This document shows positions 1-12,677 of a stretch of DNA of 64,000 bases, in pieces. This stretch comes from Urechis unicinctus (taxonomy: Eukaryota > Annelida > Polychaeta > Xenopneusta > Urechidae). The translations under genes and the position numbers were made by a program. The stretch lies in the NCBI GenBank assembly GCA_034190875.2, contig CM067356.1:60059208-60123207 (forward strand). Direction: 5' to 3'. The notes under the pieces were generated by a model that had not been told where the DNA came from, ran no database searches, and saw nothing but the letters and a program-made list of their open reading frames with translations. Positions within the stretch are counted from its first letter, which is position 1. Every line of letters begins with the position of its first letter.

Positions 1-490
1 GATAACACCAGAGAATGTCTCATTCACTCGATGATAACACCAGAGAATGTCTCATTCACTCGATGATAACACCAGAGAATGTCTCTTTCTCTCCATGATA
101 ACACCAGAGAACGTCTCATTCACTCGATGATTACACCAGAGAATGCCTTATTCACTACATGATAATGCCAGAGACACTTAAATCACTCCATGATAACAGG
201 AGATAATGCCTCATTTACTTCTTGATAACACAAGAAACTGCCTCATTCACTCCATGATAACATCAGAGGATGTCTCATTCACTCGATGATAACACCAGAG
301 AACGTCTCATTCATTCGATGATAACACCAGAGATCGTCTCATTCACTCCATAATAACACCAGAGAACGTCCCATTCACTCCATGATAACAGGAGATAATG
401 CCTCATGTACTTCATGATAACGCCATAGAATGACTCATTCACTCCATGATAACACAAGAGACTGCCTCATTCACTCCATGATAAAATCAT
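1..490. repeat. 32-bp minisatellite
   Basis: Tandem array with a 32-bp unit built around GATAACACCAGAGAATGTCT followed by CATTCACTCGAT. The first copies are nearly identical and later ones diverge. The array runs off the left edge of the window. Copies abut without unique spacers, so it is not a CRISPR array. Confidence 0.9.
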
Positions 491-1126
491 CGAACACCAA
501 TACCCTACCTCTGTATTTTCCATGATTTTCCGTTCGATGTTTGCGCTGTGTTTTTAGTATACTCGCTTCTTTACGAGACTTACTTCACAGGAGACACAGT
601 GTCTGAGCGGCTGCTCACGTTTCCTGCACACGTTCCTGCACGCATTCGCGCTCTCACGGAGTTTCTTGGCGTTGCTTCATCATAAACGGTCAAAGCAATT
701 CCTTGCTTCGCTCTCGGCGTGGAGAAGTTTCTTATGCTGTGGGTTTGTCCATTCTTCCATAGAATCCATGTATATGCTGATATCCTTGCACAGTCGCAGC
801 TACGGATAGATTACGTTGGTTGTAAGGAGACGGATCGCCCACACATTGTCACCAGGCCTTGTTTCATTTATGCTTTTTGTTCTTTTGCGTTTGAAATTTT
901 GATCACCGCAAAGGTGTGGCCGACCGACAGCTTACCGACGGGCGCCCTCTAACGCCACCTGACGATGCGAACGCAGCGAAATGTTTCCACAATCGTATGT
1001 GTTGTCTTAGTTACCAAGATTCGTTTGCGATGATAAAGAAACCCATCCTACAAACAACTAGACACTACCGCTGCTTGCTATTGGGCAAGAGGCATTTCCT
1101 GAAACGAATACACGCAGATGAACATA
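491..1126. other. Non-repetitive stretch, no gene recognised
   Basis: No homology-bearing open frame or splice-linked exon was recognised here. Short open frames occur but look like chance. Confidence 0.4.
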
Positions 1127-1309
1127 CACACGTCACTGGCCAGTCTTCCGTTCCATGTTCCTTTCTCCTATCTGGTCCCTTTACATACACACGTCACTGG
1201 CCAGTCTTCCGTTCCATGTTCCTTTCTCCTATCTGGTCCCTTTACATACACACGTCACTGGCCAGTCTTCCGTTCCATGTTCCTTTCTCCTATCTGGTCC
1301 CTTTACATA
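1127..1309. repeat. Three 61-bp direct repeats
   Basis: Three almost perfect head-to-tail copies of a 61-bp unit beginning CACACGTCACTGGCCAGTCT (1127-1187, 1188-1248, 1249-1309). Overlapping open frames in three registers result from a unit length not divisible by three and are not taken as genes. Confidence 0.92.
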
Positions 1310-1769
1310 CGGCCCAGCTTCAACTCTCACATCTTCTACTGGAGATTGCCAGGACAGGGGTAAGAGGCAAATTTCTTAACTTGTTATGGGAGAGGTCGCA
1401 CATTCATATACAATCCTCAAAATCTTGAATAACCAACAACACTGGACGAAAACTACAATGATCCAGTTAATACACAGGGATAATAATTTGGGTTGGGGCA
1501 ATATGAGCAAGTTATCTTCTAATTCAGTGGGTTGAGAATAAAGATTGGCTCTCGGAACGCGACCCTCCCGTGCACGATAAACACCATAATTGACGCAATT
1601 TGGAAAAACACTGGATGCCGTCCCGAATTCAGCCGACGGACACCTCTCGACAGCCAAATAATCCTGCTTCGTCCGTAAGTTAAACTCTCATCATTGCATC
1701 TTCTTTCTACCAGCTATCTTTTTCTTATCTATTTGCTTATATATCCATTCTATCTCTCAACATTTCTGT

Positions 1770-3100
1770 CAATCACACAACATCTCTTCCACCCCACAAC
1801 ATCTCTTCCACCCCAACATCTCTTCCACCCCAACATCTCTTCCACCCCACAACATCTCTCTCAACATCTCTTCCACCCCACAACATCTCTCCCAACATCT
1901 CGTCCACCCCAACATCTCTTCCACCCCACAACATCTCTTCCATCCCACAACCTCCACAACATCTCTCTCAACATCTCGTCCACCCCACAACATCTCTCCC
2001 AACATCTCTTCCACCACAACATCTCTTCCACCCCACAACATCTCTTCCAACATCTCTTCCTGACCACCACAAACATCTCTCTTCCACCCCACATCTCTCT
2101 TCCCACCCCACAACATCTCTTCCACCCCACAACATCTCTTCCTGACCACAACATCTCTTCCACCCACAACATCTCTTCCACCCCACAACACAACATCTCT
2201 TCCTGACCACAACATCTCTTCCATCCCACAACATCTCTTCCACCCCACAACATCTCTTCCATCCCACAACATCTCTCTCTTCCACCCATCAACAACATCT
2301 CTTCCACCCACAACATCTCTTCCACAACATCTCTTCCACAACATCTCTTCCACCCTACAACATCTCTTCCACCCCAACATCTCTTCCTGACCCACAACAT
2401 CTCTTCCACCCCACAACATCTCTTCCACCCCACAACATCTCTTCCAACCCACAACATCTCTTCCATCCCACAACATCTCTTCCACCCTACAACATCTCTT
2501 CCACCCCACAACATCTCTTCCCACCCCACAACATCTCTTCCACCCTACAACATCTCTTCCACCCCACAACATCTCTTCCACCCCAACATCTCTTCCACCC
2601 CACAACATCTCTTCCACCCTAAAACATCTCTTCCACCCAAATATCTCTTCCACCAACAACATATCTTCCACCCCACGGCATCTCTTCCATCTCATCCTTC
2701 ACCCGTCTCTTCCATCTCATCCTTAACCCATCTCTTCTATCTCATCCGTCACCCATCTCTTCCATTTCATCCGTCACCCGTCTCTTCCATCTCATCCTTC
2801 ACCCGTCTCTTCCATCTCATCCGTCACCCATCTCTTCCATCTCATCCTTCACCCGTCGTCCCAGAACATCTCTTCCACCAAAAACATCTCCTCTATCTCT
2901 CATCTTCTTATCTCCCATCCCTTCTATCGCCCACCACATCTACCTCTCATCTCTAATATCTCTCACCTATTCCATGCCCCAACAACCTCACTCATCTCTA
3001 CTGTCTTCCATCACATCTATCACCCATCTATATCACCTCATCCATCACCCATCTATTCCACCTCGTCCGTCACCCATCTCTTCCATCTTTTATCTCTTTT
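1770..3100. repeat. Pyrimidine-rich 19-bp minisatellite with 26-bp variant
   Basis: A long array of a 19-bp unit, ACAACATCTCTTCCACCCC, with insertions and deletions of sub-units runs to about 2690. It is followed by copies of a related 26-bp unit (CATCTCTTCCATCTCATCCG plus TCACCC) that decay towards 3100. The bottom strand is purine rich and gives a long open frame of VEEMLWG-type repeats, which reflects the array and not a gene. Confidence 0.9.
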
Positions 3101-3359
3101 GTAACCCATCTCTCCAATCTGCCCCCATCTCGTCATTTTCCTATCGCATATATATCCCCTTGCATCAGTTTGTTATCTCTTCAATCTCCCATCAATCGTC
3201 CCTTCTGTCTCTTATATCTAGTATCATTTCTCTCTTTCGTCTCTAATTTATGTGTTATTGAAAACTGTGCAAAACAAATTAGCGATTTCATTAGCATTCT
3301 ATTATCGGGTGTGTGGTGTTAATTCGCTTTCTCAAAAATAATAGTTTGAATCGAAACAC

Positions 3360-3462
3360 CGTATGAGATGCCAAACCACAGTATGTGATGACACACCACA
3401 GTATGTGATGACACACCACATTATGTTATGACACACCACAGTATGTGATGACACACCTCAGG
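3360..3462. repeat. 20-bp tandem repeat
   Basis: About five copies of ACACCACAGTATGTGATGAC. Confidence 0.85.
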
Positions 3463-5230
3463 CGGTACTTTATCAGGTGTTCCCCAAGCCCAATGGCGCC
3501 CCCAGCCCCTCTTCATGCTAAAGCTATATATGGGTAGGTACAAGCACCACCCCCTCGACGGGCTGCTGGATCACACCTTGCCGGCCTTATGATCAATGCT
3601 ACACTTTAAGGTATATGGAGAAAGTTCAATTAATACCTAGGTCACATGAGACGTACCGGCTATCTTTGGGCCGCATAGCCTACGGACCAAAGCCCTGCCA
3701 CGGGTTCCTTATGGGTTGAAGTCCATCGAAGGCCCGTATAGAGAGTCGTGCGGGGAACTTATTGGGCCGTGCAGGGCCCGCAACGTTTATCTTACAGGTG
3801 CTGTACGGGCACGCAGGTCGTTTGGGTGACCCCTTTCGGGCACCTATGGGCCCTGAGTGGGTCCCTCACGGGCCTCAAAGATCTTAATACGGCAATTTTG
3901 TTGCGGCCTTGCGGCGTATATATAATCGCCAACGTTTTGAATCGCGCTTCCGTTACAAAATACCATTATGGAATAATATTGGACTGTTTAGTTCGAGGTG
4001 TGGACTTTAATTGATTTATAGGACTTTGCTCAGGAAGTTTTACTTTTTGATCAAATAGAATAATATATAGCGCTTGGCTCTGAAGGACTTTATTTGTGTG
4101 TATTTTTGATTTACCATATGTTACGTGTGTCTATTTACATAATTACGTATGTTGTCGGTGTATGTTATAAACGGTGATTTAATCAGGGTATCTGGCATCT
4201 ATGAAATCTGCTGATGGTTAAAGTAATAAAAACAAGCATGGAGTACACAATACATGTTTAGAGGTGTTCGATAATATCAAGAAATGACAATAACTGAACT
4301 GTGACCACTTTTACAAAAAAGGCACACTTGTCAGAATCAATAATATTTTAATACATCTAATAAACTTTAAAGAGTATATGAACAACCCGTAGAACGCCGG
4401 CAGACCGCCCGTTAAGCACACAACATCATATAGGAGTGATCTAGTGTTTCCTTGGCCCTCAAAGCTGAACAGGGCCCGTTTGCACCTATAGGTCTCATAC
4501 GACCTAGGCATAAAGATCAGCTACATCAGAATATAACGATAGTGAATATGTATAGGTATCAACGAACACAAGTTCCTGGCTGAAGATTAATAGTCCCAAG
4601 AAATCCCTGTGAGATTGAGCATTGTAAGCCCTCGCCTTATGCCTAAGTCACATGAGACTAACGGGCTGTCTACTAGCCCTGTACGGGCCAAAACCATGCG
4701 AGTCCGTCTGGGTCTGCATGGAATGTCGTGCAGTCCCGTGCGGGGCCCGTATACGATTTTCTAAAGATTGTTGGACCAGTACTTGGGCCGTAGACCCCCG
4801 TGGCAAAAGTTGAACATGCACTACTCTCACACACAGGCTCCTAAGTATACCAACATTGAGGCCCTTAATTGCAGAATGGAAGGACCAGAACTTAATCCTC
4901 TGATGAGCAACACCAGAAGACATGCAGCATGAGACAAAAGAATACAGAGGACCAAACACGGCAGAGCATTTCCTCAGATCAGTCCAGGTGGCATCAAGAT
5001 CAAGGGCGTCCTCGACAAATCTACGAACATGGTAATGACAACCAATGATAGGTGCACCTCCAGAGACAGTCGCGTACGCAAAAAGCCACTGATAGTTGCA
5101 AGAAAACTAGACTCAGTCCGCGACCACTGTCAAATCAGCGGTAAGTATTGTGGCACAGCCCATAGAGTCTGTAACCTGAAGTTGCGCCTAAGCAACATTA
5201 CCACCACTATACTGGTCGTGGTCCTCAATC
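3463..5230. other. Flank of the fossil element with three related segments
   Basis: No gene was recognised. Three related segments occur: near 3634 (CCTAGGTCACATGAGAC), near 4641 (CCTAAGTCACATGAGAC) and, inverted, near 4485-4510. Each lies next to GC-rich sequence containing GGGCC(C) and CGTGCAGG-like words. They may be (sub)terminal repeats of the element to the right or a separate repeat family. Confidence 0.4.
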
Positions 5231-5239
5231 TGCAGGACT

Positions 5240-7450
5240 AAGACTGCTGAAGTAGGCAACTTCAAAAGTGGAAGGCAGAGTATCAACACATTTTTCTTTG
5301 GCCTGCTGTGCTTCATAGATAGCGGTCAGTTTATGCTGATATCGCTGGACAGACTAGTGGCTTTGAATCCGCCAGAGGCCTTCTGAGTAACTGTTAATAA
5401 GCCCAACATAGAGAATGTTGCAAAACTGTTATATAAGGGCGTTTACCCTCTCGAGAATATAGATAGCTGGAAGCGGTCTCCTTAGCCCCACCTACCAACA
5501 AAAGAGGTCTTCCACAGCAGGCTGAGTGACGAGCACGTTTCCATAGAGGACTACAACCTTTGGATGCATCAAGCTGGGAGACCACCACGACCTGAAAAAT
5601 CGCTCCTAGTACTCCTCCTGGCCAAAATGTTTGAGACCTTTCGAAAGAGATGCCTGCAGCAGTACGGCCAAGATCCTGTACACTACTACACATGCCCCGG
5701 CCGCTCTGGGATGCATTGCTAAAGAATACGGGTATGGAGCTGGGGCTGCGGACAGATTATGACCAGCACCTGTATGTCGAGAAGGGAATGCTAGGTGGAA
5801 AATCTCGGGTCTTCCAGCCCCACGCGAGGGCTAATGATCACCTGAACGAGGGATATGACCCTTTGAAGACTCCTCTACCTATATATATATCTATAGTGGC
5901 AAATAACCTTTAGGGCTAGAGGATGAGCCAGCCGCTACCAACAGGCGGCTTCAGGTGGTTGTACGGGAAACACCTATTGCCGACCATCTGGCTGAGAGCC
6001 CAGAGGCCTTCATCCTATAAGTGGACCTTGAATATCCTAAAAGAGGTACAATACCGACCCCTCAACCCAGCCGAGGGGACATGCTGTGGCGCCTCAACCC
6101 AGCCGAGGGGATATGCTGTGGCGCCTCAACCCAGCCGAGGGGATATGCTGTGGCGCCTCAACCCAGCCGAGGGGATATGCTGTGGTGCCTCAACCCAGCC
6201 GAGGGGACATGCTGTGGCGCCTCAACCCATGAGGGGATGTGGCGCCTCAACCCCAGCCGAGGGGATATGCTGTGGCGCCTCAACCCAGCCGAGGGGATAT
6301 GCTGTGGCGCCTCAACCCAGCCGAGGGGACATGCTGTGGCACCTCAACCCAGCCGAGGGGACATACTGTGGCGCCTCAACCCAGCCGAGGGGATATGATG
6401 TGGCGCCTCAACCCAGCCGAGGGGATATGATGTGGCGCCTCAACCCAGCCGAGGGGATATGCTGTGGCGCCTCAACCCAGCCGAGGGGATATGCTGTGGC
6501 GCCTCAACCCAGCCGAGGGGACATGCTGTGGCAACCCAGCCGAGGGGGAACCCCAGCCGAGGGGATATGTTGTGGCGCCTCAACCCAGCCGAGGGGATAT
6601 GCTGTGGTGCCTCAACCCAGCCAGGGGATATGCTGGGACCCAGCTGTGGTGGCGCTCAACCCAGCCGAGGGGATATGTTGTGGCGCCTCAACCCAGCCGA
6701 GGGGATATGCTGTGGCGCCTCAACCCAGCCGAGGGGATATGCTGTGGCGCCTCAACCCAGCCGAGCAATTGCACAGGCCAACATCTTCAACGATGATTAG
6801 CCGGAATCCATGTCCACAACAGCCGCCTTGTGCTCAACTGGCCAATCTATGTTGGTGTGCCAATCCTAGACCTATCAAAGCATCTGATGTATGACTTCTA
6901 ATACAGCAAAGTGTAGATAAAGAACCGAGCATCCCTCCTCTACACCGATTCTGACTCTCTGCAGATTCAGACCGAGGACGTCTATAACGACATAGCCAAG
7001 GATCAGGACTTTTATGACATCATACCTCATGAAGAAGCACCCGCTCCATAGCACAAAGAACAAGAAGGTCCCCTGGAAAATGTAAATCGCTGGACGACCC
7101 ATCGGCGAGTATGTCTCTGACCCAAGATGTACTCCCTCCTTGAAGCTGACAGAATAAATATCAAGAATGCTAAAGGCATAAGACAAGTTGTTGTATAGAC
7201 GCAGATCCATCAAGGAGGTTCTCCTTAAGCAGGAGAACAAGCAGCTCTTCCCTGACAAAGCAACGGCCCGTCCAACAAATAGTAGAACACAGGCTTAGTG
7301 ACAGAACACCCAAGCCGTTAAACCCTGAGTGACCACACAGGGTGAGTGTCACGATGCCGGCGCTGTTCCAGCTCACCAGGCCGTTAGATGTAGCCAACAC
7401 CAGAGGGAAGCTTTTGCTATAATGTGTTGTTTTCATTGGACGAGTCATGC
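5240..7450 (+). pseudogene. Protein-primed DNA polymerase B remnant (fossil)
   Basis: Fragments matching the family of organellar/viral-type DNA polymerase B genes of Polinton-like elements. The clearest stretch is 5650-5913, with a block reading GMELGLRTDYDQHLYVEKG, followed by AMSQPLPTGGF-like sequence near 5925 that belongs to the polymerase palm region. Further right (about 6950-7130) short blocks such as QTEDVYNDIAKDQDFYD correspond to a more C-terminal part. A 32-bp minisatellite (6061-6765) sits inside the remnant. The copy is heavily broken and old. Assignment rests on remembered family motifs, not on a search. Confidence 0.68.
6061..6765. repeat. 32-bp minisatellite inside the polymerase remnant
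   Basis: About 21 copies of a 32-bp unit (CTCAACCCAGCCGAGGGGAT plus ATGCTGTGGCGC), with a few truncated copies around 6225-6245, 6530-6560 and 6620-6660. Because 32 is not divisible by three, all three forward frames are open and give shifted ASTQPRGYAVAPQPSRGD-type peptides. These are array artefacts. The unit appears to have grown within polymerase-derived sequence. Confidence 0.92.
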
Positions 7451-7849
7451 GACCCAGTGTTGTGTATTCCAGCAGGAGCCTCCACATGACCTGCTAAAAG
7501 TCAACGCTCAAACCAGACTACTCAGGTGGTGCTGTCCTAAAACAGGGATTTTTGGATTACTTGGCAAGCAGGCATGCCCAGGCTAACGAACGTCATCTCA
7601 TGTCCCTCTGAAGGCACATAGTAGTCTTAAAAAACCGGGGCTCATGCTCCAGTGGGTTGACGAATTCAGGGACTACTCTGAAAAGAGCGCTCAGCATATC
7701 CTTGGTTACGGAGTTTCTCTTTGATGTACTCCAACCACTTAGTTCGCTTCCTGGCCCATGCCGCTTGCGCAAACTGAAGCGATGCGGAAGGACCCCTCAA
7801 TAGGTCGAGCATGGTTTTTCTGACAAATAACAATGGCTGAGCCTTCTTG

Positions 7850-8410
7850 AAACGTAAACTTCGTAGACTGCGTTGATGAACCTATGACCCTTGATGTTCA
7901 GCCGTGTATCCATTTACAAATAGACGTTAAATGGGTTGGTTTGTTTTGTGACACCCTGAGATGCATTCTCCATGTGCAGCCTACTGCCATGGAGCCTGGT
8001 TGTCATCACTCGTCGAACAATTCGTACCTTATGGCATACCTACTGGTCAGGAACTCTCCTCAGGACACGTCCACCAATGTCAGTTCTTATGCAGTGATTG
8101 CCACATTTGGGTCATGCGTACTTGTTGCAGCACAGGCATTCTTCACCTCATTCCACTGCTGGTAAGCGCGCATACCTTGTGCATACAGTTGGTTGGGGAC
8201 ACCCTCAATGGTCACCTTGACATTTGTAACCTTTGTGTTGTACAACGACTCTCTCTTCCTGCAAATGAGGAATTGGCTGGGTCTTCAAAGAACAGCAGGA
8301 TGCCTCTCATGCTGCGGGCCGGTACGTTCAGGTTGATGTTCCAGCGTGTCACTGTATTGACCCCGTCGAATATGCAAAAACGACCTATGTTGATGCGCGT
8401 CACAACCTGA
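7850..8410 (-). pseudogene. Capsid-like protein remnant of the fossil element
   Basis: The bottom-strand frame 8403-8212 contains WNINLNVPARSMRGILLFFE, a block I recognise from the capsid-like protein of Polinton/adintovirus-type elements in invertebrate genomes. Weaker downstream blocks on the same strand continue to about 7850. Its orientation is opposite to the polymerase. It is broken, with several interruptions. Confidence 0.5.
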
Positions 8411-9099
8411 AAGACACCATAAAGACACCAACTGCACCTAGCATTTACTCAGGGTTGCCTCCAACCGAAGGCCATCCGAGGCACTCCTACCGATTGAATG
8501 AGATCAGCCTCAAGAAGCAGTACCTCGAGAAATAGATTAAATATACAAGCAATATAGGCGTGCAGTTAACTTAGTGTACACAGTAGCCACTGCGTTAGTT
8601 GTGGTTGGTATGTGCCTTGGTGCAGGTTGTGTTGGTATGTTAAGTGCCAAATTGACAACAAACCTACCCATCATCATAACGTACGCTCTCAGTCATCAGT
8701 TGATGGAGTAACCCCCTACAGCTGATATTAATTCTAAACCCCAGCTTCCCAGATCTACGAGTGACCTACATGTCACCTGCCACTTCCCCCCTCTCCTCGT
8801 GCATACCCCATATTCTAGATCCACATGACCATCCTGCCCAGGCAATGCCCGAAGACCTCAACCCTCACTAACCTGGCTACTACACGTCCCATGAGAATTG
8901 GGATAGCGTGTCTTAGTCGTTGAGGGAAGCAATTTCACATTTTAAAGTCAGTTATATCCAGCCATCCAAGCTCAACACATCTCTCTCCAATCTTTAGGCA
9001 AAGCTACATCTTAAATTCAAAAGTCAAGTAAAGTAATAAAGTTCACGATTCTTCTAAACCCTACGCCTGGAGTTCGAGTCTTCCGTCATTATCACAAGT

Positions 9100-9404
9100 G
9101 TGTATCGTGTGAATATCCACACCACATATCACGATACGACAGGTGTAATGTCTACAATAGTTGGCATTCCTATAGTCACTGCGTTGGGTGTTACTGGGGA
9201 CGCTTGTGGGCTATTTGGAATCGCTGGGAAATTTATCAGTCGCCGACTGCCCATCAAGGCTCAAAACATGATCTGGCGCAGAGCAAATTGAATACCAATG
9301 CTGACATCGTGTTTACAGCACGTAAAGGTGGCAATATCTCGGATCATGAGTTTAAACTCGTCTTGGCTGAGGTTACAAAATATGCCTTAACAAAGTGGGG
9401 CTAG
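9100..9404 (+). pseudogene. Small accessory protein remnant of the fossil element
   Basis: The short frame 9204-9404 contains SKLNTNADIVFTA and GGNISDHEFKLVLAEVTKY, resembling a conserved small protein of unknown function often found beside the polymerase in these elements. The overlapping frame 9100-9291 has a hydrophobic, membrane-like stretch (IVGIPIVTALGVTGDACGLF). No function is assigned. Confidence 0.4.
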
Positions 9405-9489
9405 ATCTCTTAAAACATACCAGATTGTTTCAATCGATACAAAAATTAACTGTTCCAAGATGAGCAAGAAAAGATCGGTTGCTCCAGCT

Positions 9490-10895
9490 TCTAGGCCAGG
9501 GACAGAGTGAATGATATCGCCCAACCTCAATACCTGCTTCTAGGCCTGGGACAGAGTGAATGATATCTCCCCACCTCAATACCTGCTTCTAGGCCTGGGA
9601 CAGAGTGAATGATATCTCCCATACTCAAATACTGCCTCTAGGCCTGGGACAGAGTGAATGAATGATATCGCCTAGGCACAGAGTGACTCAAAAACTGCTT
9701 CTAGGCCTGGGACAGAGTGAATGATATCTCCCCACCTCAATACCTGCTTCTAGGCCTGGGACAGAGTGAATGATATCGCCCCACCTCAATACCTGCCTCT
9801 AGGCCTGGGACAGAGTGAATGATATCGCCCCAACTCAATACCTTCTAGCCTCTAGATATCGCCCCACCTCAATACCCTGGCCCCATCTCAATACCTGCTT
9901 CTAGGCCTGGGACAGAGTGAATGATATCGCCCCACCTCAATACCTGCTTCTAGGCCTGGGACAGAGTGAATGATATCGCCCCACCTCAATACCTGCTTCT
10001 AGGCCTGGGACAGAGTGAATGATATCGCCCCAACTCAATACCTGCCTCTAGGCCTTATGACAGAGTGAATGATATCTCCCCACCTCAATACCTGCTTCTA
10101 GGCCTGGGACAGAGTGAATGATATCTCCCCACCTCAATACCTGCTTCTAGGCCTGGGACAGAGTGAATGATATCTCCCCACCTCAATACCTGCTTCTAGG
10201 CCTGGGACAGAGTCTAGGCCTGGGGGACAGAGTGAATGATATCTCCCCACCTCAATACCTGCTTCTAGGCCTGGGGGACAGAGTGAATGATATCTCCCCA
10301 CCTCAATACCTGCTTCTAGACCTGCTTGATATCTCAGGCCTGGGGGACAGAGTGAATGATATCGCCCCACCTCAATACCTGCCTGCTGGGAGACCTGGGC
10401 CCCACTCAACACCTGAGTGAACAGAGTGAATGATATCGCCCCACCTCAATACCTGCTTCTAGGCCTGAGAAAGAGTGAATGATACCGCCCCACCTCAATC
10501 AATACCTGCTTCTAGGTCTGGGACAGAGTGAATGATATCGCCCCACCTCAATACCTGCTTCTAGGCCTGGGACAGAGTGAATGATATCGCCCCACCTCAA
10601 TACCTGCTTCTAGGTCTGGGATAGCGTGAATGATATCGCCCCACCTCAATACCTGCTTCTAGGCCTGGGACAGAGTGAATGATATCGCCCCACCTCAATA
10701 CCTGCTTCTAGGCCTGAGAAAGAGTGAATGATACCGCCCCACCTCAATACCTGCTTCTAGGTCTGGGACCGAGTGAATGATATCTCCCACCTAAATACCT
10801 GCATCTAGGCCTGGGACAGAGTGAATGATATCGCCCCACCTCAATACCTGCATCTAGGCCTGGGACAGCGTGAATGATATCTCCTCACCTCAATA
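9490..10895. repeat. 49-bp minisatellite
   Basis: About 28 copies of a 49-bp unit (AATGATATCGCCCCACCTCA, then ATACCTGCTTCTAGGCCTGG, then GACAGAGTG), with local deletions and insertions around 9840-9890 and 10210-10420. It lies directly right of the fossil element. Confidence 0.92.
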
Positions 10896-12677
10896 AGATG
10901 GACCGCATAAAACACGCCCAGGGAGTATTGTCAAAGATGAACCATATAGAACACGCCCGTTGCCAATTGTTATACGTTGGATAAAGTAAACACCAGCGAA
11001 ACACTAACCACAGCCGTCGCCATAGTTAAGGTGGAGATATATTAGGGGGTGAGGTGTAGGCAAAGGAAATTACGGGATTTATTATTCCAAGGTGCAGATG
11101 TTTACAGATGTGTAACAACTGATTATATCTGAAGACACGGCATTATATTAACTGCCCTTGTGACACCAATTCACCCAACACCAGCGCTGATAGCGGCCAG
11201 TGTATGACTCAAAAGGAATAAAGATGATTTCCGTCATTTTGGTGTTTGCCGCCTCAGAGGCGACATTTCGTGGTCGAACACGTGCGCATTCATCTGGGTA
11301 TATGACAACCAATTCAAATTTAAGGCTACCAACCGATAGATGTTTCATCGAGAACGATAACAATATCAAAAGCATCCTGTTTCAATCCATTACTTGTCAA
11401 TTTGGACTTTTCATCCTCTTATTGTCCCTATATATAGTGAGTCAAATGGCACATTTTCGATGCCAGGTGGTGGGTGTTATGCAAACATCCACTGTGCGGG
11501 GCGGGTGCTTGACCCAGTGAGTGGTCAGCGCCGTACGAAGAGGTATTCAGATAAACACCTTATACAACAAAATTAATCTACGCTTCAAGCAATATTGGAT
11601 ATATGGAATTGATTGGTATCCCTTGTCTGTTATCGGCACGCGCGAAATCAGAAACTTGGATGCGAAGAGCAGATACTCTTCATTGTGGACGACATTTGTA
11701 GTAGTATTTTTCAAATTCGGAAAAGGATATAAATAATGCAATATGTTGTTAACAGTTACCACAAATGGAACCAGCCCTATATATGGCACATGCTAAAAAC
11801 AAGATGCAATAGCGCATCAATAAATCACAATATTAAACATGACACTTCACGATGAGTTGATATCTATTGATTAAGGCGATATTCCAGGACACAGGACCAA
11901 CGGTTATCTTACATTATCTGGCCATTGATACAAAAATTATTCCACCAGCAAATTACCGTCTCCACAACTTATTCGTGCAACCGATGAAATCCATGCTTTG
12001 CATACCCGTCCATGTACATATTCAGGGCTAGATGACATAAAAATTCGGCTGTTTTCTAGCTGGTAAAAATCATTCCTTCCGTCTTCACAAATTTGAAAAC
12101 ATTATATTTTGTTGGAGGAAACAAAACAACCATTAGTAAGCCATCATGGCAAGATATATTGCGTTCATAATCCGCATAATCCGCAGAGGTAAAGCAAAAC
12201 ATTGCACCATACATCTGTACAGACTTCGGAACACATGCACTCGAGTCATAAAACGCATCTCCCTTTTAGGGACTATATATGAGAACCTAATAGAGAGAGG
12301 CATGTTATGACTCGAGCGCCCGAGCTTTCACAGATTCCAAAGTCAGCATAGTAACGCTAGCCGACGCAGACATAACATTCAAATGTTGCGAGGAACTAAA
12401 TATTTCTGTGCACTAAATCAACCAATCAGATTACAAGAATATATTTATCGCCATTAAATCTATCAATCATTCTACCATCGAGTTTGGATTCGGGTCTTTT
12501 GTAATAACATTTCTACCCTGCTGTTTACAATGAGCATCGTGTCATGTTTGAAAGTTTTGTCCAAAACGGCGATCCATAATCGTTTTATGCTGGTAGCTTA
12601 ACCAGCGACCTTGAACTTCAACCAGCGCAGTGTTTATATGGTGACAAGTTATATAAAGGCAGTTTTCGCTCTTCACA
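10896..12677. other. Intergenic sequence upstream of MSRA, no gene recognised
   Basis: No recognisable coding exon. A 12-bp perfect inverted repeat (CTCGAGTCATAA at 12240-12251, complement at 12305-12316) could form a stem with a 53-nt loop. AT-rich TATATAAA occurs at 12650-12657, only about 21 nt before the proposed MSRA start codon. Confidence 0.4.

Larger units (their letters stand above)
5230..9410. mobile_element. Fossil Polinton/adintovirus-like DNA element (broken)
   Basis: A degraded virus-like element identified by three parts: a protein-primed type-B DNA polymerase remnant on the + strand (about 5240-7450), a capsid-like protein remnant on the - strand (about 7850-8410), and a small conserved accessory open frame on the + strand (9100-9404). 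Similar sets of proteins are known from Polinton/Maverick- and adintovirus-like elements in cnidarian, fish and mollusc genomes. The coding parts carry many breaks, more than ten, so it is an old, inactive copy. The outer ends are not certain: no clear long terminal inverted repeat was recognised, and the element could extend left to about 3630. Confidence 0.7.

Noticed and set aside
1-490. Possible CRISPR-like array of about 30-bp repeats
   Set aside because: Units are contiguous without unique spacers and the sequence is animal nuclear DNA.
1769-2695. 308-codon bottom-strand open frame rich in VEEMLWG-like repeats
   Set aside because: It is the translation of the 19-bp minisatellite; parallel open frames exist in other registers and there is no start or splice context.
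5923-6894. 323-codon forward open frame with ASTQPRGYAVAPQPSRGD-type repeats
   Set aside because: Produced by the 32-bp array; the same peptide cycle appears in all three frames, so it is not coding. Its flanks belong to the fossil polymerase.
9040-9100. tRNA-like B box (GTTCGAGTC) near 9072
   Set aside because: No matching acceptor, D or anticodon stems could be placed upstream.
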